Assembly: GCF_013328815.1 (NCBI RefSeq)
Contig: NZ_JABUHN010000004.1
Span: 186,001 to 250,000 of the forward strand
Length of the DNA stretch: 64,000 nt
Direction: 5' to 3'
From: Tabrizicola fusiformis
Lineage (GTDB): Bacteria > Pseudomonadota > Alphaproteobacteria > Rhodobacterales > Rhodobacteraceae
How positions within the stretch are numbered: position 1 is the first letter of the stretch; the number at the start of each line of letters is the position of its first letter. Shown piece after piece: positions 42,553 to 51,466 of the stretch. Position numbers and translations under genes: made by a program. The notes under the pieces were generated by a model. It was not told the origin of the DNA and searched no databases. It saw nothing but the letters and a program-made list of their open reading frames with translations.

Positions 42553-45216
42553 TCAGTCCGGTTGCCCCACCAGAACAAACGGCGCCCAATAGGCCGGATG
42601 CGACCAGCGCGGATCAGAGGGATGGTCGATCATCGCAAGGATGGCCTGCCGCTGGGCATCGGCAGCGCTCAACCCGGGGGCTGCGGCGCGGCGGTGGAAC
42701 AGGTCGGTCATCAGCGCCACGGCAGAGCGGCTTTCCACCGGCCAATGGCTTACCAGCAGCCCGCGCGCCCCGGCGTAGAGAAAGCTCTGCGCCAGACCGG
42801 AAAGCGCCTCGCCCCCCGGGGCGCCACCGGCGGCGGTGTTGCAGGCCGACAGCACGACAAACCGGGCGTTCAGATGCAGTTCGGCGATTTCCGAGGCGGT
42901 CAGGAACCCGTCCTCCCCGCCGCCGGGTGTCAGGGCAAGGGCCGGTTCCGCCAGCGCCGCCTGCCCCACGCTGTCGCCGCTGACAAGGCCGTGGGTGGCG
43001 AAGTAAAGCAGCCCGACATCGCCCAGCGCCGCCGATTTCAGCGCCGCCTCACTCGCCCCCGCACCCAGATGCAGGCTGCCCTCGGGGGCGTGCAGGGCAG
43101 CGGCCACCGCCCGCACCTCGCCCTCGGTTTCCGGCAGGGGCGCGAGGCCGCCGCGCAGGGCCAGTTGCGTCTGCGCCGGCATCGCGCCGAACTGCGGATC
43201 GGCAAAGGCCAAAAGCCCTTCGCCCGCCGCCGGACCCGCCGCGCCGCTGTGTTGCAGGGCCGAAATCGCGGGCAGGATGGTCACCGCATGGTGCCGCACC
43301 AGCCAGTCGGCGGCGGCCATGTCGCCCGATTGCGGCGCGCTGGCCAGCAAAAGCTGCGGCGGCAGGGCGGAAACCGGGCCGCGCAGATCGAAGAAGAGCT
43401 GCGTTTTGTCCGCGATCACCCCCGACACCGGCGCCAGAAGCTGGCGGTAAAGCCAATGCGCCCGGTCAAGGTCAAAGCCCGTGGCGACCGGCGCGGCATC
43501 GTCGAGTGCCGTGGCCCCCCGCACCCCCAGCCGCAGGTCGATCCCGGCGCGCAGGGCAACGATGGCGGCGGCAATCTCGGGCCCCGGCGCCGGCAGGGTG
43601 TGCCAGTCCACCGCCTCGCGGCTGACGGCGATGATCAGGCCGGGGTCATCCGGGTCTTGCGGCACGTCCAGCAGCACCAGCGCGCCCTCCGGCCCCAGCC
43701 CGGCGCGGATTTCGGCCAGCGTCAGGGCGCGGCGGCCGGTCGCCTCGGCCAGCGCCGGAAGCTCGGTCTCCAGAGCGGTGCGGATTTCGGCGGCGCTCTC
43801 CATCTGGCTGCGAATCGCGTCGCGCAGCGTCGCAATCGCGGCCGGGTCGCGCTGATCCACGGGCAGCGTGGTCAGCGCGGCCAATTCGCCTTGCAACGCC
43901 TCAAGCCGGGCGCGGGTATCGGTGCGGGCGCGCAAAAGGTCGGCCCCCCGCCCGCTGCCCGCAGCCAACCGCTGCGTCAGCAGGATCTGCGCCGCCGCAG
44001 CGCCGCTGTCTTGCGATTCCTGCAACCAGCCCAGCATCGCCTCGACCGCCGCTTCGCGGGTCAGGGCGCCGGATTCCTCGGCCAGACGCAGGATATAGGT
44101 CAGTTGCATCCGCCCGCCCGGCAGCGCGGCCCCGCCCAGCGCGTGGATTTGCGCCAGCGCCTCGGCCCCCTGCCCGGTGCTGGCCAGCAGCATCGCAAGG
44201 TTCACCCGCGCCCGTAAAAGGTCGATCGTGTCGGGCGAAAGGGTGGCTTCGCGCACCGCAACCACCTGCCGCATAAGGACCAGCGCCCGCGCCGCCCCCG
44301 GGCTTGCCGGATCGTCCCCCGCCAGAATGACCGCCTGAAGGAAGGCCATGTCGGCCCAGAACGGGCTGTCTTGCCCGTAATGCGCGGTGATCTCGGGCAG
44401 GCGGGCCTCCAGAATGGCCAGCGCCGCCTTGTCTTGCCCGGTCAGGTGCAGCGCCTCGATCAACTGGCCTTCGGTGGTCAGCCGCAGCGGTTGCAGGCTG
44501 GGGCGCGGCAGGGTGGCAAAATTGGCATCCAGCGCCGCAATCGCCGCCTGCAACAGTGGAATGGCCGCTTCGGGGCCCTGAATGTCGTTGACCAGACCCG
44601 CCCAGCCGATCATCCCCATGGCGCGCAGGTTGCGGGTCTGCGGATCGTCCCGGTCGCGCAGACTGTCGGCAAGCTGGTCATAGATCGCGGCCGCAAGGTC
44701 GCCCTGCCCCGCCTCGGTCGCCAGTTGCGCCTGCAAGAGGCGCAGTTCCGCCACCGCCAGATCGCCCGGCGGCAGCGCGCCATCGGCCAGCGCCAGCGCC
44801 TCGGTGGCAAGGCCCAGCGCCTCGCCCCCGCGGCCCGTGCTGCGCAGCCCCACGGCATAGGCGGCCGCACAGCGATAAAGCAGCGGATCGTCCGGTTTCA
44901 GCACCCGCTGCGCCTTTTGCATGAGCTGATAGCCCAGCGCCTCGGCCCGGTCCTGCTGGTCCTGCGCGGCGGCAGCCAGCACCAGAAGGAACTCGATCTG
45001 CACCGCCTGCCGGCTTTCTTCGCCGAAATCCTGCAACACCAGCCCATAGAACTGCTGCGCCGAAGCTTCGGCCTGGGCATAGTCGCCGCCCACCACCAGT
45101 GTCGCCTCGATCAGCCCGGCAACCTCGTCCACCTCGGCCGGGGTCAGCGCCTCTTCTGCGGGCGCGGAGGTGGCAAGGGTCAGGACCAGCGCCAGAACGG
45201 CAAAGAAACGGCTCAA
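42553..45216 (-). CDS. Exported TPR-CHAT protein (second of tandem pair)
   Basis: 887 residues from a TTG start overlapping the upstream TGA. A signal peptide (MSRFFAVLALVLTLATSAPA) begins the protein, followed by 600 residues of helical TPR-like repeats. The C-terminal CHAT caspase-like domain has the catalytic dyad in LLYFATHGLVSGD (His742) and VVLSACNTAAGG (Cys792). The end reads ARGLLVSHWPVESRSAV and SHPAYWAPFVLVGQPD, the CHAT C-terminal core. It is a predicted periplasmic or surface cysteine peptidase. Its paralogue lies directly upstream. Confidence 0.85.
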   Translation of the reverse strand: MSRFFAVLALVLTLATSAPAEEALTPAEVDEVAGLIEATLVVGGDYAQAEASAQQFYGLVLQDFGEESRQAVQIEFLLVLAAAAQDQQDRAEALGYQLMQKAQRVLKPDDPLLYRCAAAYAVGLRSTGRGGEALGLATEALALADGALPPGDLAVAELRLLQAQLATEAGQGDLAAAIYDQLADSLRDRDDPQTRNLRAMGMIGWAGLVNDIQGPEAAIPLLQAAIAALDANFATLPRPSLQPLRLTTEGQLIEALHLTGQDKAALAILEARLPEITAHYGQDSPFWADMAFLQAVILAGDDPASPGAARALVLMRQVVAVREATLSPDTIDLLRARVNLAMLLASTGQGAEALAQIHALGGAALPGGRMQLTYILRLAEESGALTREAAVEAMLGWLQESQDSGAAAAQILLTQRLAAGSGRGADLLRARTDTRARLEALQGELAALTTLPVDQRDPAAIATLRDAIRSQMESAAEIRTALETELPALAEATGRRALTLAEIRAGLGPEGALVLLDVPQDPDDPGLIIAVSREAVDWHTLPAPGPEIAAAIVALRAGIDLRLGVRGATALDDAAPVATGFDLDRAHWLYRQLLAPVSGVIADKTQLFFDLRGPVSALPPQLLLASAPQSGDMAAADWLVRHHAVTILPAISALQHSGAAGPAAGEGLLAFADPQFGAMPAQTQLALRGGLAPLPETEGEVRAVAAALHAPEGSLHLGAGASEAALKSAALGDVGLLYFATHGLVSGDSVGQAALAEPALALTPGGGEDGFLTASEIAELHLNARFVVLSACNTAAGGAPGGEALSGLAQSFLYAGARGLLVSHWPVESRSAVALMTDLFHRRAAAPGLSAADAQRQAILAMIDHPSDPRWSHPAYWAPFVLVGQPD

Positions 45217-47894
45217 TCCGGGCTCCCGACCAGAACAAAGGGCGCCCAATAGGCAGGGTGCGACCATTTCCCCCCCGGCGCGTCGATCATCGCCAGAATG
45301 GCGCGGCGCTGTGCCTCGGCAGCGCGCAGGCCGGGGGTCTCGGCGCGGATGCGGAAGGTTTCCGTCATCAGATGCGCGGCAGAGCGGCTTTCCACCGGCC
45401 AGTGGCTGACCATGAGGGCGCGGGCGCCGGCATAGAAGAACGCCTGCGCCAGCCCCGACAGCGCCTCGGCATCGGGTTCATTGCCCTGCGCGGTGTTGCA
45501 GGCCGACAGCACCACCCAATCGGCCCGCAGGTCGAGCGCAAGGATCTCGCTCACCGTCAGAAAGCCGTCCTCGCCCCGCCCCGGGGTCAGCGCCAGCGCC
45601 GGTTCGCCCAGCACGGTCTGGCCCGCGACATCGCCGGTCACAAGGCCGTGGGTGGCAAAATGCAGCACGCGGAAATCGGAAAGCCGGGTTTCCTTCAGGC
45701 CCGCCTCACTGGCCGCAGCGCCGGTGCGCAGCGCTGTAGGCGGGGCACCAAGGGCGGCGGCCACCGCCCGCACCTCATCCGCCGTTTCGGGCAAGGGCGC
45801 CAGCGCCCCGCGCAGCACCCCCGCCGAAGCGGTATCGAGAGAGGCCACCAGAGCCGTGCCTTCGTCAAGGTCATAGACCGGATCGGCAAAGGCCAAGAGC
45901 GGTTCCGGCGCGGGCGCCCTGCCCCGGGCCAGCGCGATGGTGCGCAGCGAAAAGACCGAGGGCAGCACCGTCACCGCATGGTGCCGCACCAGCCAGTCGG
46001 CCTCTGTCAGGTCGTCCGACTGCGGCTCAGCCCGCACCATGAGGTGCGGCGGCAGGCCCGCCACGGCGCCGCGCAGGTCGAACATCAGATGCGCCTTGCC
46101 GGCAAAGACCGGCTCCAGCGCGCCGATGGTTTCGGCATAAAGCCATTGCGCCGCGTAAAGGTCGAACTCCACCTTGGCCTCGACAGGGGCATCGTCCAGC
46201 GCCGCCGCCGCCCGCGTGCCCAGTTTGAGCGCGATGCCCGACCGGGTATCGGCCACCGCGCCGGTAAAGCTGTCGGCCGTCCAGTTCAGCAGGTGCCAGT
46301 CCACCGCCTCGCGGCTGATCGCCATGGCCATCTGGGCGTCCCCCTCGACCGGGCTGATGTCGAGGATGATCAGCGCCTCATCCGGGGCAAGGGCCGCCTG
46401 CACCTCGTCCAAGGTCAGGCGCCCGCCGCCGATCAGGTCCATCATCCCCGGCGCATCGGCATCCAGCGCCGCCCAGAGGTCATCCGCCTGCGCCCGCGCC
46501 GCGGCCAGATCGCGGCGCATCTGCCCCTCGCGCGCCGCATCCCGCTCGGCCAGCGGCAGGTTGGTCTGCACCAGAAGCGCCTGCTGCAACTGTGCCGAAC
46601 GCTCGCCCAGATCGGTCGCGGCGCGGAACTGCGCCGCCGTCTCCCCCTCGCCCAGCGCAAGGCGCTGCGCCTGAATCAGCGCCGATCCCGCCGCCGCCGA
46701 ACCCTGCGCCTCTTGCGCCACCATCAGCACGGCATCGGCCAGTTCCCGGGGCGCCATGCCGCCGCTGTCGCGCAGGCTGACAAGCAGGTCATAGGCAAAA
46801 GCCCGGCTGCCCGCCCCCGCCTCGGAGGCCAGCTTCAGCTCCTCCCATGCGCGGCGCAGTTGCTTGGGATCGGTGCTGTCGGCCAGCATTGCGGCATGGT
46901 CCAGCCGCGCCCGCCCGGTGGGGCCTGCCGTCGGCGACAACAGGCTTTCGCGCAGCGCCACCACCTCGGCCTGCAACGCCAGCCCCTCGGCAAAGCCGGG
47001 GCTGTCCGGGCCGCCCCGGGTCGCCAGAAGCGCCCGCTGCGCCAGAATGTCGGACATCGGCAGGCTTTGCGCCCCGAACTGTTCCGCGACCAGCGCGCCC
47101 ACCCGCTGCACATGGGCCGGCAGATCGTCACGCCGCCCCGACCGCCAGAGCGCCTGTCCATATTCGACCAGCGTATAGACCGTCTGCGGATGGCGCGGGC
47201 CGAAAGCCGCCTCGAACAGCGGGATCGCCTCGGCATAGGCATCGGCGGCGGCATCGGGGCGGCCCAGATCGGTCTGGATACGGGCGATGCTGCGGGCCAC
47301 CGTCGCGGCATCGCGCGGCGCGCCGGGATCGGTCGCCACCCGCATCTGTTGCAGCGCCTGCGCATAATAGGCCAGCGCCTCTTCCTTGTAGCCCAGCCTG
47401 CTGTAGGTCGAAGCAAGGTTGTAGCGCCATTTCACTACGATATAGGCATCGTCGCCCAGAACCGTCTCGGCCACCCGCACCGTCTGCACCGCCAAAGGCA
47501 GCGCCTCATCCGCGCGGCCGGTCTCGGACAGGATCACCGAAAGCGCATTGGCGGCGGCAAGGGTGCGGGGGTGGTATTCCCCCTTGGTCGCCAGCCAGCG
47601 GGCGTGGACATGACGGAACATCGCCACGGCCTCTTCCAGCTTGTCCTGCTGGCGCAGGGCATTTGCCAGCGCGATCTGCACATCCAGCACCTGCGGCGAA
47701 TCCGGCCCGAACTCGGCGCTGGCCTGCGCGGCCAAGGCCACTGCCGCTGCTTCGGCAGCCGCATAATCCCCGGCGTCGTAAAGCTGCTCCACCCCTTCCG
47801 CCCGGGCCTTGTGATCGGCAAGCCCCTCGGCCAAAACCGGCAAGGCGGCAAGTTCAAGCGTGACGAGGCAGGCAAGAAGCGTCACAATACGCAT
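45213..47894 (-). CDS. Exported TPR-CHAT protein (first of tandem pair)
   Basis: 893 residues. A signal peptide (MRIVTLLACLVTLELAALPVLA) precedes TPR-type repeats (YDAGDYAAAEAAAVALAAQ, EEALAYYAQALQQMR, DAAADAYAEAIPLFEAAFG). The C-terminal CHAT domain has VLHFATHGLVTGD (His749) and VVLSACNTAQGN (Cys799), both catalytic positions kept. It shares the block EDGFLTVSEI...SGLAQAFFYAGARALMVSHWPVESRS with its neighbour almost residue for residue. It is likely transcribed from the 145-bp gap that it shares with edd. The substrate is unknown. Confidence 0.86.
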   Translation of the reverse strand: MRIVTLLACLVTLELAALPVLAEGLADHKARAEGVEQLYDAGDYAAAEAAAVALAAQASAEFGPDSPQVLDVQIALANALRQQDKLEEAVAMFRHVHARWLATKGEYHPRTLAAANALSVILSETGRADEALPLAVQTVRVAETVLGDDAYIVVKWRYNLASTYSRLGYKEEALAYYAQALQQMRVATDPGAPRDAATVARSIARIQTDLGRPDAAADAYAEAIPLFEAAFGPRHPQTVYTLVEYGQALWRSGRRDDLPAHVQRVGALVAEQFGAQSLPMSDILAQRALLATRGGPDSPGFAEGLALQAEVVALRESLLSPTAGPTGRARLDHAAMLADSTDPKQLRRAWEELKLASEAGAGSRAFAYDLLVSLRDSGGMAPRELADAVLMVAQEAQGSAAAGSALIQAQRLALGEGETAAQFRAATDLGERSAQLQQALLVQTNLPLAERDAAREGQMRRDLAAARAQADDLWAALDADAPGMMDLIGGGRLTLDEVQAALAPDEALIILDISPVEGDAQMAMAISREAVDWHLLNWTADSFTGAVADTRSGIALKLGTRAAAALDDAPVEAKVEFDLYAAQWLYAETIGALEPVFAGKAHLMFDLRGAVAGLPPHLMVRAEPQSDDLTEADWLVRHHAVTVLPSVFSLRTIALARGRAPAPEPLLAFADPVYDLDEGTALVASLDTASAGVLRGALAPLPETADEVRAVAAALGAPPTALRTGAAASEAGLKETRLSDFRVLHFATHGLVTGDVAGQTVLGEPALALTPGRGEDGFLTVSEILALDLRADWVVLSACNTAQGNEPDAEALSGLAQAFFYAGARALMVSHWPVESRSAAHLMTETFRIRAETPGLRAAEAQRRAILAMIDAPGGKWSHPAYWAPFVLVGSPD

Positions 47895-47980
47895 GCGGTC
47901 TCCGGTGGTTGTCCTGGCCAGATTAGCAGCGCCGGGCGCCCCGGTGGATGACAAATTCGGTGTTCTGGGTCGCCGAAGGG

Positions 47981-47996
47981 TTGTTAGCGCTAACAA
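47981..47996. promoter_or_regulatory. Perfect LacI-type operator upstream of edd
   Basis: TTGTTAGCGCTAACAA is a perfect 16-nt palindrome with the central CG typical of LacI-family operators. It lies 44-59 nt upstream of the edd ATG in the divergent gap with the CHAT gene. A related imperfect site is at 55082-55093. The regulator gene is not in the window. Confidence 0.78.
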
Positions 47997-48039
47997 ATCC
48001 TGCTAAAACCCCGCCAACCCGCCAGAGAGAGAGGCTGCC

Positions 48040-49842
48040 ATGCCGCTGCATCCCGCCATCGACCGCGTTACCGACCGCATCCGCGAACGCTCTGCCGCCA
48101 CCCGCGCCGCCTATCTGGCGCGGATCGCGGCGGCGGGGCGCGCAGGCCCGGCGCGCGGGCATCTGGCCTGCGGCAATCAGGCCCATGCCTATGCCGCGAT
48201 GGGCACCGACAAGGCCGCGCTGGCCGAAGCGCGGCTGCCCAACATCGGCATCGTCACCGCCTATAACGACATGCTCTCGGCCCATCAGCCCTATGAGGAT
48301 TACCCCAAGATCATCCGCGAGGCCGCCCGCAAGGCCGGCGCCACCGCACAGGTCGCAGGCGGCGTGCCCGCGATGTGCGACGGGGTGACCCAGGGCCAGC
48401 CCGGCATGGAACTCTCGCTCTTTTCCCGCGATGTCATCGCGCTGGCGGCAGGCGTGGCGATGAGCCACAACACCTTTGACGCCGCCCTCTATCTGGGTGT
48501 CTGCGACAAGATCGTGCCCGGCCTGATCATGGCCGCCGCCACCTTCGGCCATGTGCCCGCCGTCTTCGTGCCTGCGGGGCCGATGACCTCGGGCCTCCCG
48601 AATGATGAAAAATCCCGCGTGCGCAACCTCTTTGCCGAAGGCAAGGCGACCAGGGCCGATCTGATGGCCGCCGAGATGGCCAGCTATCACGGCCCGGGCA
48701 CCTGCACCTTCTACGGCACCGCCAACACCAACCAGATGCTGATGGAATTCATGGGCCTGCACCTGCCGGGCGCGAGCTTCGTCAATCCCGGCACCCCCCT
48801 GCGCGAGGCGCTGACCACGGCGGCGGTGGAACGTGCCGCCACCATCACCGCCCTTGGCAACGACTACCGCCCTGCGGGCGAGGTGCTGGACGAACGCGCC
48901 TTCGTCAACGGCATCGTCGGGCTGATGGCCACCGGCGGCTCGACCAACCTCGTGCTGCACCTGCCCGCCATGGCGCGGGCGGCGGGAGTGCTTCTGGACC
49001 TCGCCGATTTCGATGACCTCAGCCAGGCGGTGCCCCTGATGGCCAAGGTCTATCCCAATGGCCTTGCCGATGTGAACCACTTCCACGCCGCGGGGGGGCT
49101 GCAATTCCTGATCGGACAGTTGCTGGACGCGGGGCTCTTGCACGCCGATGCCCGCACGGTGGCGGGCGACGGGCTGGCGCATTACCGGCAGGAGCCCCGG
49201 CTGGATCAAGGGCGGCTGATCTGGGGCGACGGCCCGGCAACCAGCCTGAACGACAAGATCGTCCGCCCCGCCGCCGATCCGTTCCAGCCGACCGGCGGGC
49301 TGCGGCAATTGTCCGGCAACCTCGGCCGCGGCGTGATCAAGGTTTCCGCCGTCGCCCCCGAACGCCACATCATCGAAGCACCCGCCCGAATCTTCCACGA
49401 TCAGGAAGCGGTCAAGGCCGCCTTCAAGGCGGGTGAATTCACCTCCGACACCGTGGTCGTCGTGCGCTTTCAGGGGCCGCAGGCCAACGGAATGCCGGAA
49501 CTGCACTCGCTGACGCCGGTGCTGTCGGTGCTGCAAGAGCGCGGGCTGAAAATGGCGCTGGTCACCGATGGCCGGATGTCGGGCGCCAGCGGCAAGGTGC
49601 CCGCCGCGATCCACGTCTCGCCGGAAGCCGCCGTCGGCGGCCCGCTGGCCCTCCTGCGCGACGGCGATGTCGTCCGGCTGGATGCGGTGGCGGGCACGCT
49701 TTCGACCACCGCCGACCTTTCGGGCCGCACCATGGTCCGCCCCGACCTCTCGGCAAATGCCCATGGCATCGGCCGCGAACTCTTCGACGCCTTCCGCCGC
49801 ACTGTCGGCCCCGCCGAAACCGGCGCCGCCGTGGTGGTCTGA
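48040..49842 (+). CDS. edd: Phosphogluconate dehydratase
   Basis: The Entner-Doudoroff dehydratase converting 6-phosphogluconate to 2-keto-3-deoxy-6-phosphogluconate, a [4Fe-4S] enzyme of the IlvD/Edd family, 600 residues. Family motifs include [61 protein letters not shown] and the C-terminal [23 protein letters not shown]. Start [15 protein letters not shown] LacI-type operator lies upstream; eda follows after a 143-bp gap that contains a long inverted repeat. Confidence 0.96.
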   Translation: MPLHPAIDRVTDRIRERSAATRAAYLARIAAAGRAGPARGHLACGNQAHAYAAMGTDKAALAEARLPNIGIVTAYNDMLSAHQPYEDYPKIIREAARKAGATAQVAGGVPAMCDGVTQGQPGMELSLFSRDVIALAAGVAMSHNTFDAALYLGVCDKIVPGLIMAAATFGHVPAVFVPAGPMTSGLPNDEKSRVRNLFAEGKATRADLMAAEMASYHGPGTCTFYGTANTNQMLMEFMGLHLPGASFVNPGTPLREALTTAAVERAATITALGNDYRPAGEVLDERAFVNGIVGLMATGGSTNLVLHLPAMARAAGVLLDLADFDDLSQAVPLMAKVYPNGLADVNHFHAAGGLQFLIGQLLDAGLLHADARTVAGDGLAHYRQEPRLDQGRLIWGDGPATSLNDKIVRPAADPFQPTGGLRQLSGNLGRGVIKVSAVAPERHIIEAPARIFHDQEAVKAAFKAGEFTSDTVVVVRFQGPQANGMPELHSLTPVLSVLQERGLKMALVTDGRMSGASGKVPAAIHVSPEAAVGGPLALLRDGDVVRLDAVAGTLSTTADLSGRTMVRPDLSANAHGIGRELFDAFRRTVGPAETGAAVVV

Positions 49843-49867
49843 CCCCGACCGCCCCTGCCCGACCTTC

Positions 49868-49939
49868 GCCTCCGGCGGGGGTATTTGGGCCAAGATGAAT
49901 GGCCGCTTTCATCTTGGCCCAAATATCCCCGCCAGAGGC
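49868..49939. repeat. Long-armed inverted repeat between edd and eda
   Basis: Left arm 49868-49899 and right arm 49907-49939 are nearly perfect complements over about 32 nt with two mismatches; the core reads TATTTGGGCCAAGATGAA. The arm sequences are the same family as the copy at 1374-1429, including the flank CCCCGCC-x-GAGGC. Like that copy it separates two genes of one operon. On mRNA it would form a very stable hairpin. Confidence 0.9.
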
Positions 49940-49985
49940 ACCTGCCCTCTCAGCCGCCCCGCCGTCTGGCGAAAAGGAGACCGAC

Positions 49986-50630
49986 ATGACCCCCGCCGAA
50001 CAATCCCTGAAGGCCGCCGAAATCTGCCGCCTGGCGCCGGTGGTGCCGGTTCTGGTGATCGACGATCTGGCGCAGGCGGTGCCGCTGGCGCGCGCCTTGG
50101 TGGCGGGGGGGCTGCCTGCGCTGGAGGTCACGCTGCGCACGCCGCAGGCGCTGGATGCGATCCGCGCCATGGCAGAGGTGCCGGGCGGCGTGGTGGGGGC
50201 GGGCACGCTCCTGACCCCGGCCGATGTGAAGGCCGCCAAGGCAGCGGGCGCGAAGTTCGGCGTCAGCCCCGGCGCCACCGACCGGATCATTGCCGCCTGC
50301 GAGGACGAGGGGCTGCCCCTGCTGCCCGGTGCCGCCACCGCGAGCGAGATCATGGCGCTGCTGGAAAAGGGTTTTACCGTGCAGAAGTTCTTCCCTGCCG
50401 AACAGGCCGGCGGGGCGGCCTATCTCAAATCCATCGGCTCGCCCATTCCGCAGGTGAAATTCTGCCCCACCGGCGGCATCAGCCTGAAAATCGCACCGGA
50501 TTATCTGGCGCTGAAGAACATCCTCTGCGTCGGCGGCTCCTGGGTCGCGCCGAAAGAGGCGCTGGCCAAAGGCGACTGGGATACGGTCACCCGCCTTGCG
50601 GCAGAGGCGGCGGGCCTCAAACGGGGCTGA
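49986..50630 (+). CDS. eda: KDPG aldolase (2-dehydro-3-deoxy-phosphogluconate aldolase)
   Basis: 214 residues. It cleaves KDPG to pyruvate and glyceraldehyde 3-phosphate, the step after Edd. Motifs: PVLVIDDLAQAVPLARALVAGGLPALEVTLRT, GAGTLLTPADVKAAKAAGA, VQKFFPAEQAGGAAYLKS (Schiff-base Lys region) and FCPTGGI. The start has AAAAGGAG upstream; the longer frame runs into the inverted repeat. The final segment VGGSWVAPKEAL is standard. Confidence 0.95.
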   Translation: MTPAEQSLKAAEICRLAPVVPVLVIDDLAQAVPLARALVAGGLPALEVTLRTPQALDAIRAMAEVPGGVVGAGTLLTPADVKAAKAAGAKFGVSPGATDRIIAACEDEGLPLLPGAATASEIMALLEKGFTVQKFFPAEQAGGAAYLKSIGSPIPQVKFCPTGGISLKIAPDYLALKNILCVGGSWVAPKEALAKGDWDTVTRLAAEAAGLKRG

Positions 50631-50650
50631 CGGGGCGCCTTTTGCGCCGT

Positions 50651-50673
50651 AGGATGGGCAATCTGCCCATCCT
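50651..50673 (+). terminator. Hairpin after eda
   Basis: AGGATGGGCA and TGCCCATCCT pair over ATC, about 20 nt past the eda stop and just upstream of the next gene's ribosome binding site. With only TTGCGG after the stem it is a weak terminator at best, and may instead attenuate the VOC gene. Confidence 0.5.
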
Positions 50674-50686
50674 TGCGGAGGCTTCC

Positions 50687-51151
50687 ATGACTGCCCCCAC
50701 CGTCCAGACCTGCCTCTGGTTCGAGGATGCCGCGCTGGAAGCGGCGGAAACCTATGTCCGCCTGCTGCCCGGCTCGACCATCCGCCACGTCTTCCCGCAG
50801 CGCGGCAATCCCGGCGCCGCCTTCATGGTGCAGCTTGACCTTCTGGGCCAGCGGTACAGCTTTCTCAACGGCGGGCCGCATTACCGGCTGACCCCCGCCG
50901 CCTCGATCGAGGTGCATCTTGAAACGCAGGCCGAAGTGGACGCCCTCTGGGATGCTTTGCTGAACGGTGGCAGCGCCAGCCGCTGCGGCTGGCTGACAGA
51001 CCGTTTCGGGGTAAGCTGGCAGATCATTCCCCGCGCCCTGCCCCGCCTGATGGCCACCAATGACGAAGCCGCCGCCGCCCGCGTGCTGCAGGCGATGATG
51101 GCAATGGTCAAGCTGGACGGCCCCGCGCTCGAAGCTGCGGCGCGGGGCTGA
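50687..51151 (+). CDS. VOC family (PhnB-like) protein
   Basis: A 154-residue vicinal-oxygen-chelate protein of the PhnB/3-demethylubiquinone-methyltransferase-like type. It reads QTCLWFEDAALEAAETYVRLLPGSTI, MVQLDLLGQRYSFLNGGPHY, and later WLTDRFGVSWQIIPRALPRLM, each typical of this family. The fold is that of glyoxalase and bleomycin-resistance proteins; no substrate can be assigned. The ATG has GGAGGC upstream. It follows eda on the same strand but is functionally unrelated. Confidence 0.85.
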   Translation: MTAPTVQTCLWFEDAALEAAETYVRLLPGSTIRHVFPQRGNPGAAFMVQLDLLGQRYSFLNGGPHYRLTPAASIEVHLETQAEVDALWDALLNGGSASRCGWLTDRFGVSWQIIPRALPRLMATNDEAAAARVLQAMMAMVKLDGPALEAAARG

Positions 51152-51154
51152 GGG

Positions 51155-51457
51155 TCAGCCTTCGGCGCGCGGCTCTGCTGCCACGCGGGCCGCTCGTCCG
51201 CCCCGGCGGCGCGGCGCCTCGGGCGCGGTCAGCGCGGCTTCCAGCACGCCGCTCATCGGGTGATCCGGTTCGGCCAGACCATATTCCGCGATCAGGCGGC
51301 GCAGCGCGTCAGGCGTATGGGCGCCCACCGGCAGGCTCAGTGCCCAGTCGATGAAGATCGAGCGGCATTCGCCCAGGGTGATCCCCTCGATCCGATAGCT
51401 TTCGCGCACAAGCCCCTTGGGATCGGCCTCGCTCAGTTCCAACACCCGTCTCCCCAC
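51155..51457 (-). CDS. Small conserved protein of unknown function next to glnE
   Basis: About 100 residues, probably starting at GTG (51457, AGGAG upstream; 51445 with GGGGAG is an alternative). The core RRVLELSEADPKGLVRESYRIEGITLGECRSIFIDWALSLP is rich in acidic and aromatic residues. The C-terminus is Ala/Arg-rich and looks disordered. I have no family name; the pattern ESYRIEG...LxECRSIFxDWALS recalls proteins seen in Rhodobacteraceae. It begins 9 nt after the glnE stop on the same strand, so it shares its transcript. Confidence 0.7.
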   Translation of the reverse strand: MGRRVLELSEADPKGLVRESYRIEGITLGECRSIFIDWALSLPVGAHTPDALRRLIAEYGLAEPDHPMSGVLEAALTAPEAPRRRGGRAARVAAEPRAEG

Positions 51458-51466
51458 CGGCCACTC

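Noticed and set aside
42553-47894. CHAT genes as part of a CRISPR type III-E or gasdermin system
   Set aside because: No cas effector, repeat array or pore-forming neighbour is present, and both proteins carry export signals.
45099-47951. A 950-residue + strand open frame opposite the first CHAT gene
   Set aside because: The opposite strand has a signal peptide, TPR repeats and a CHAT dyad; the frame is composition-driven.
51155-51457. The small gene after glnE as a shadow frame
   Set aside because: Kept as a gene rather than rejected as a shadow: it has good ribosome binding sites, no competing frame on the other strand with motifs, and a coherent amino-acid pattern.
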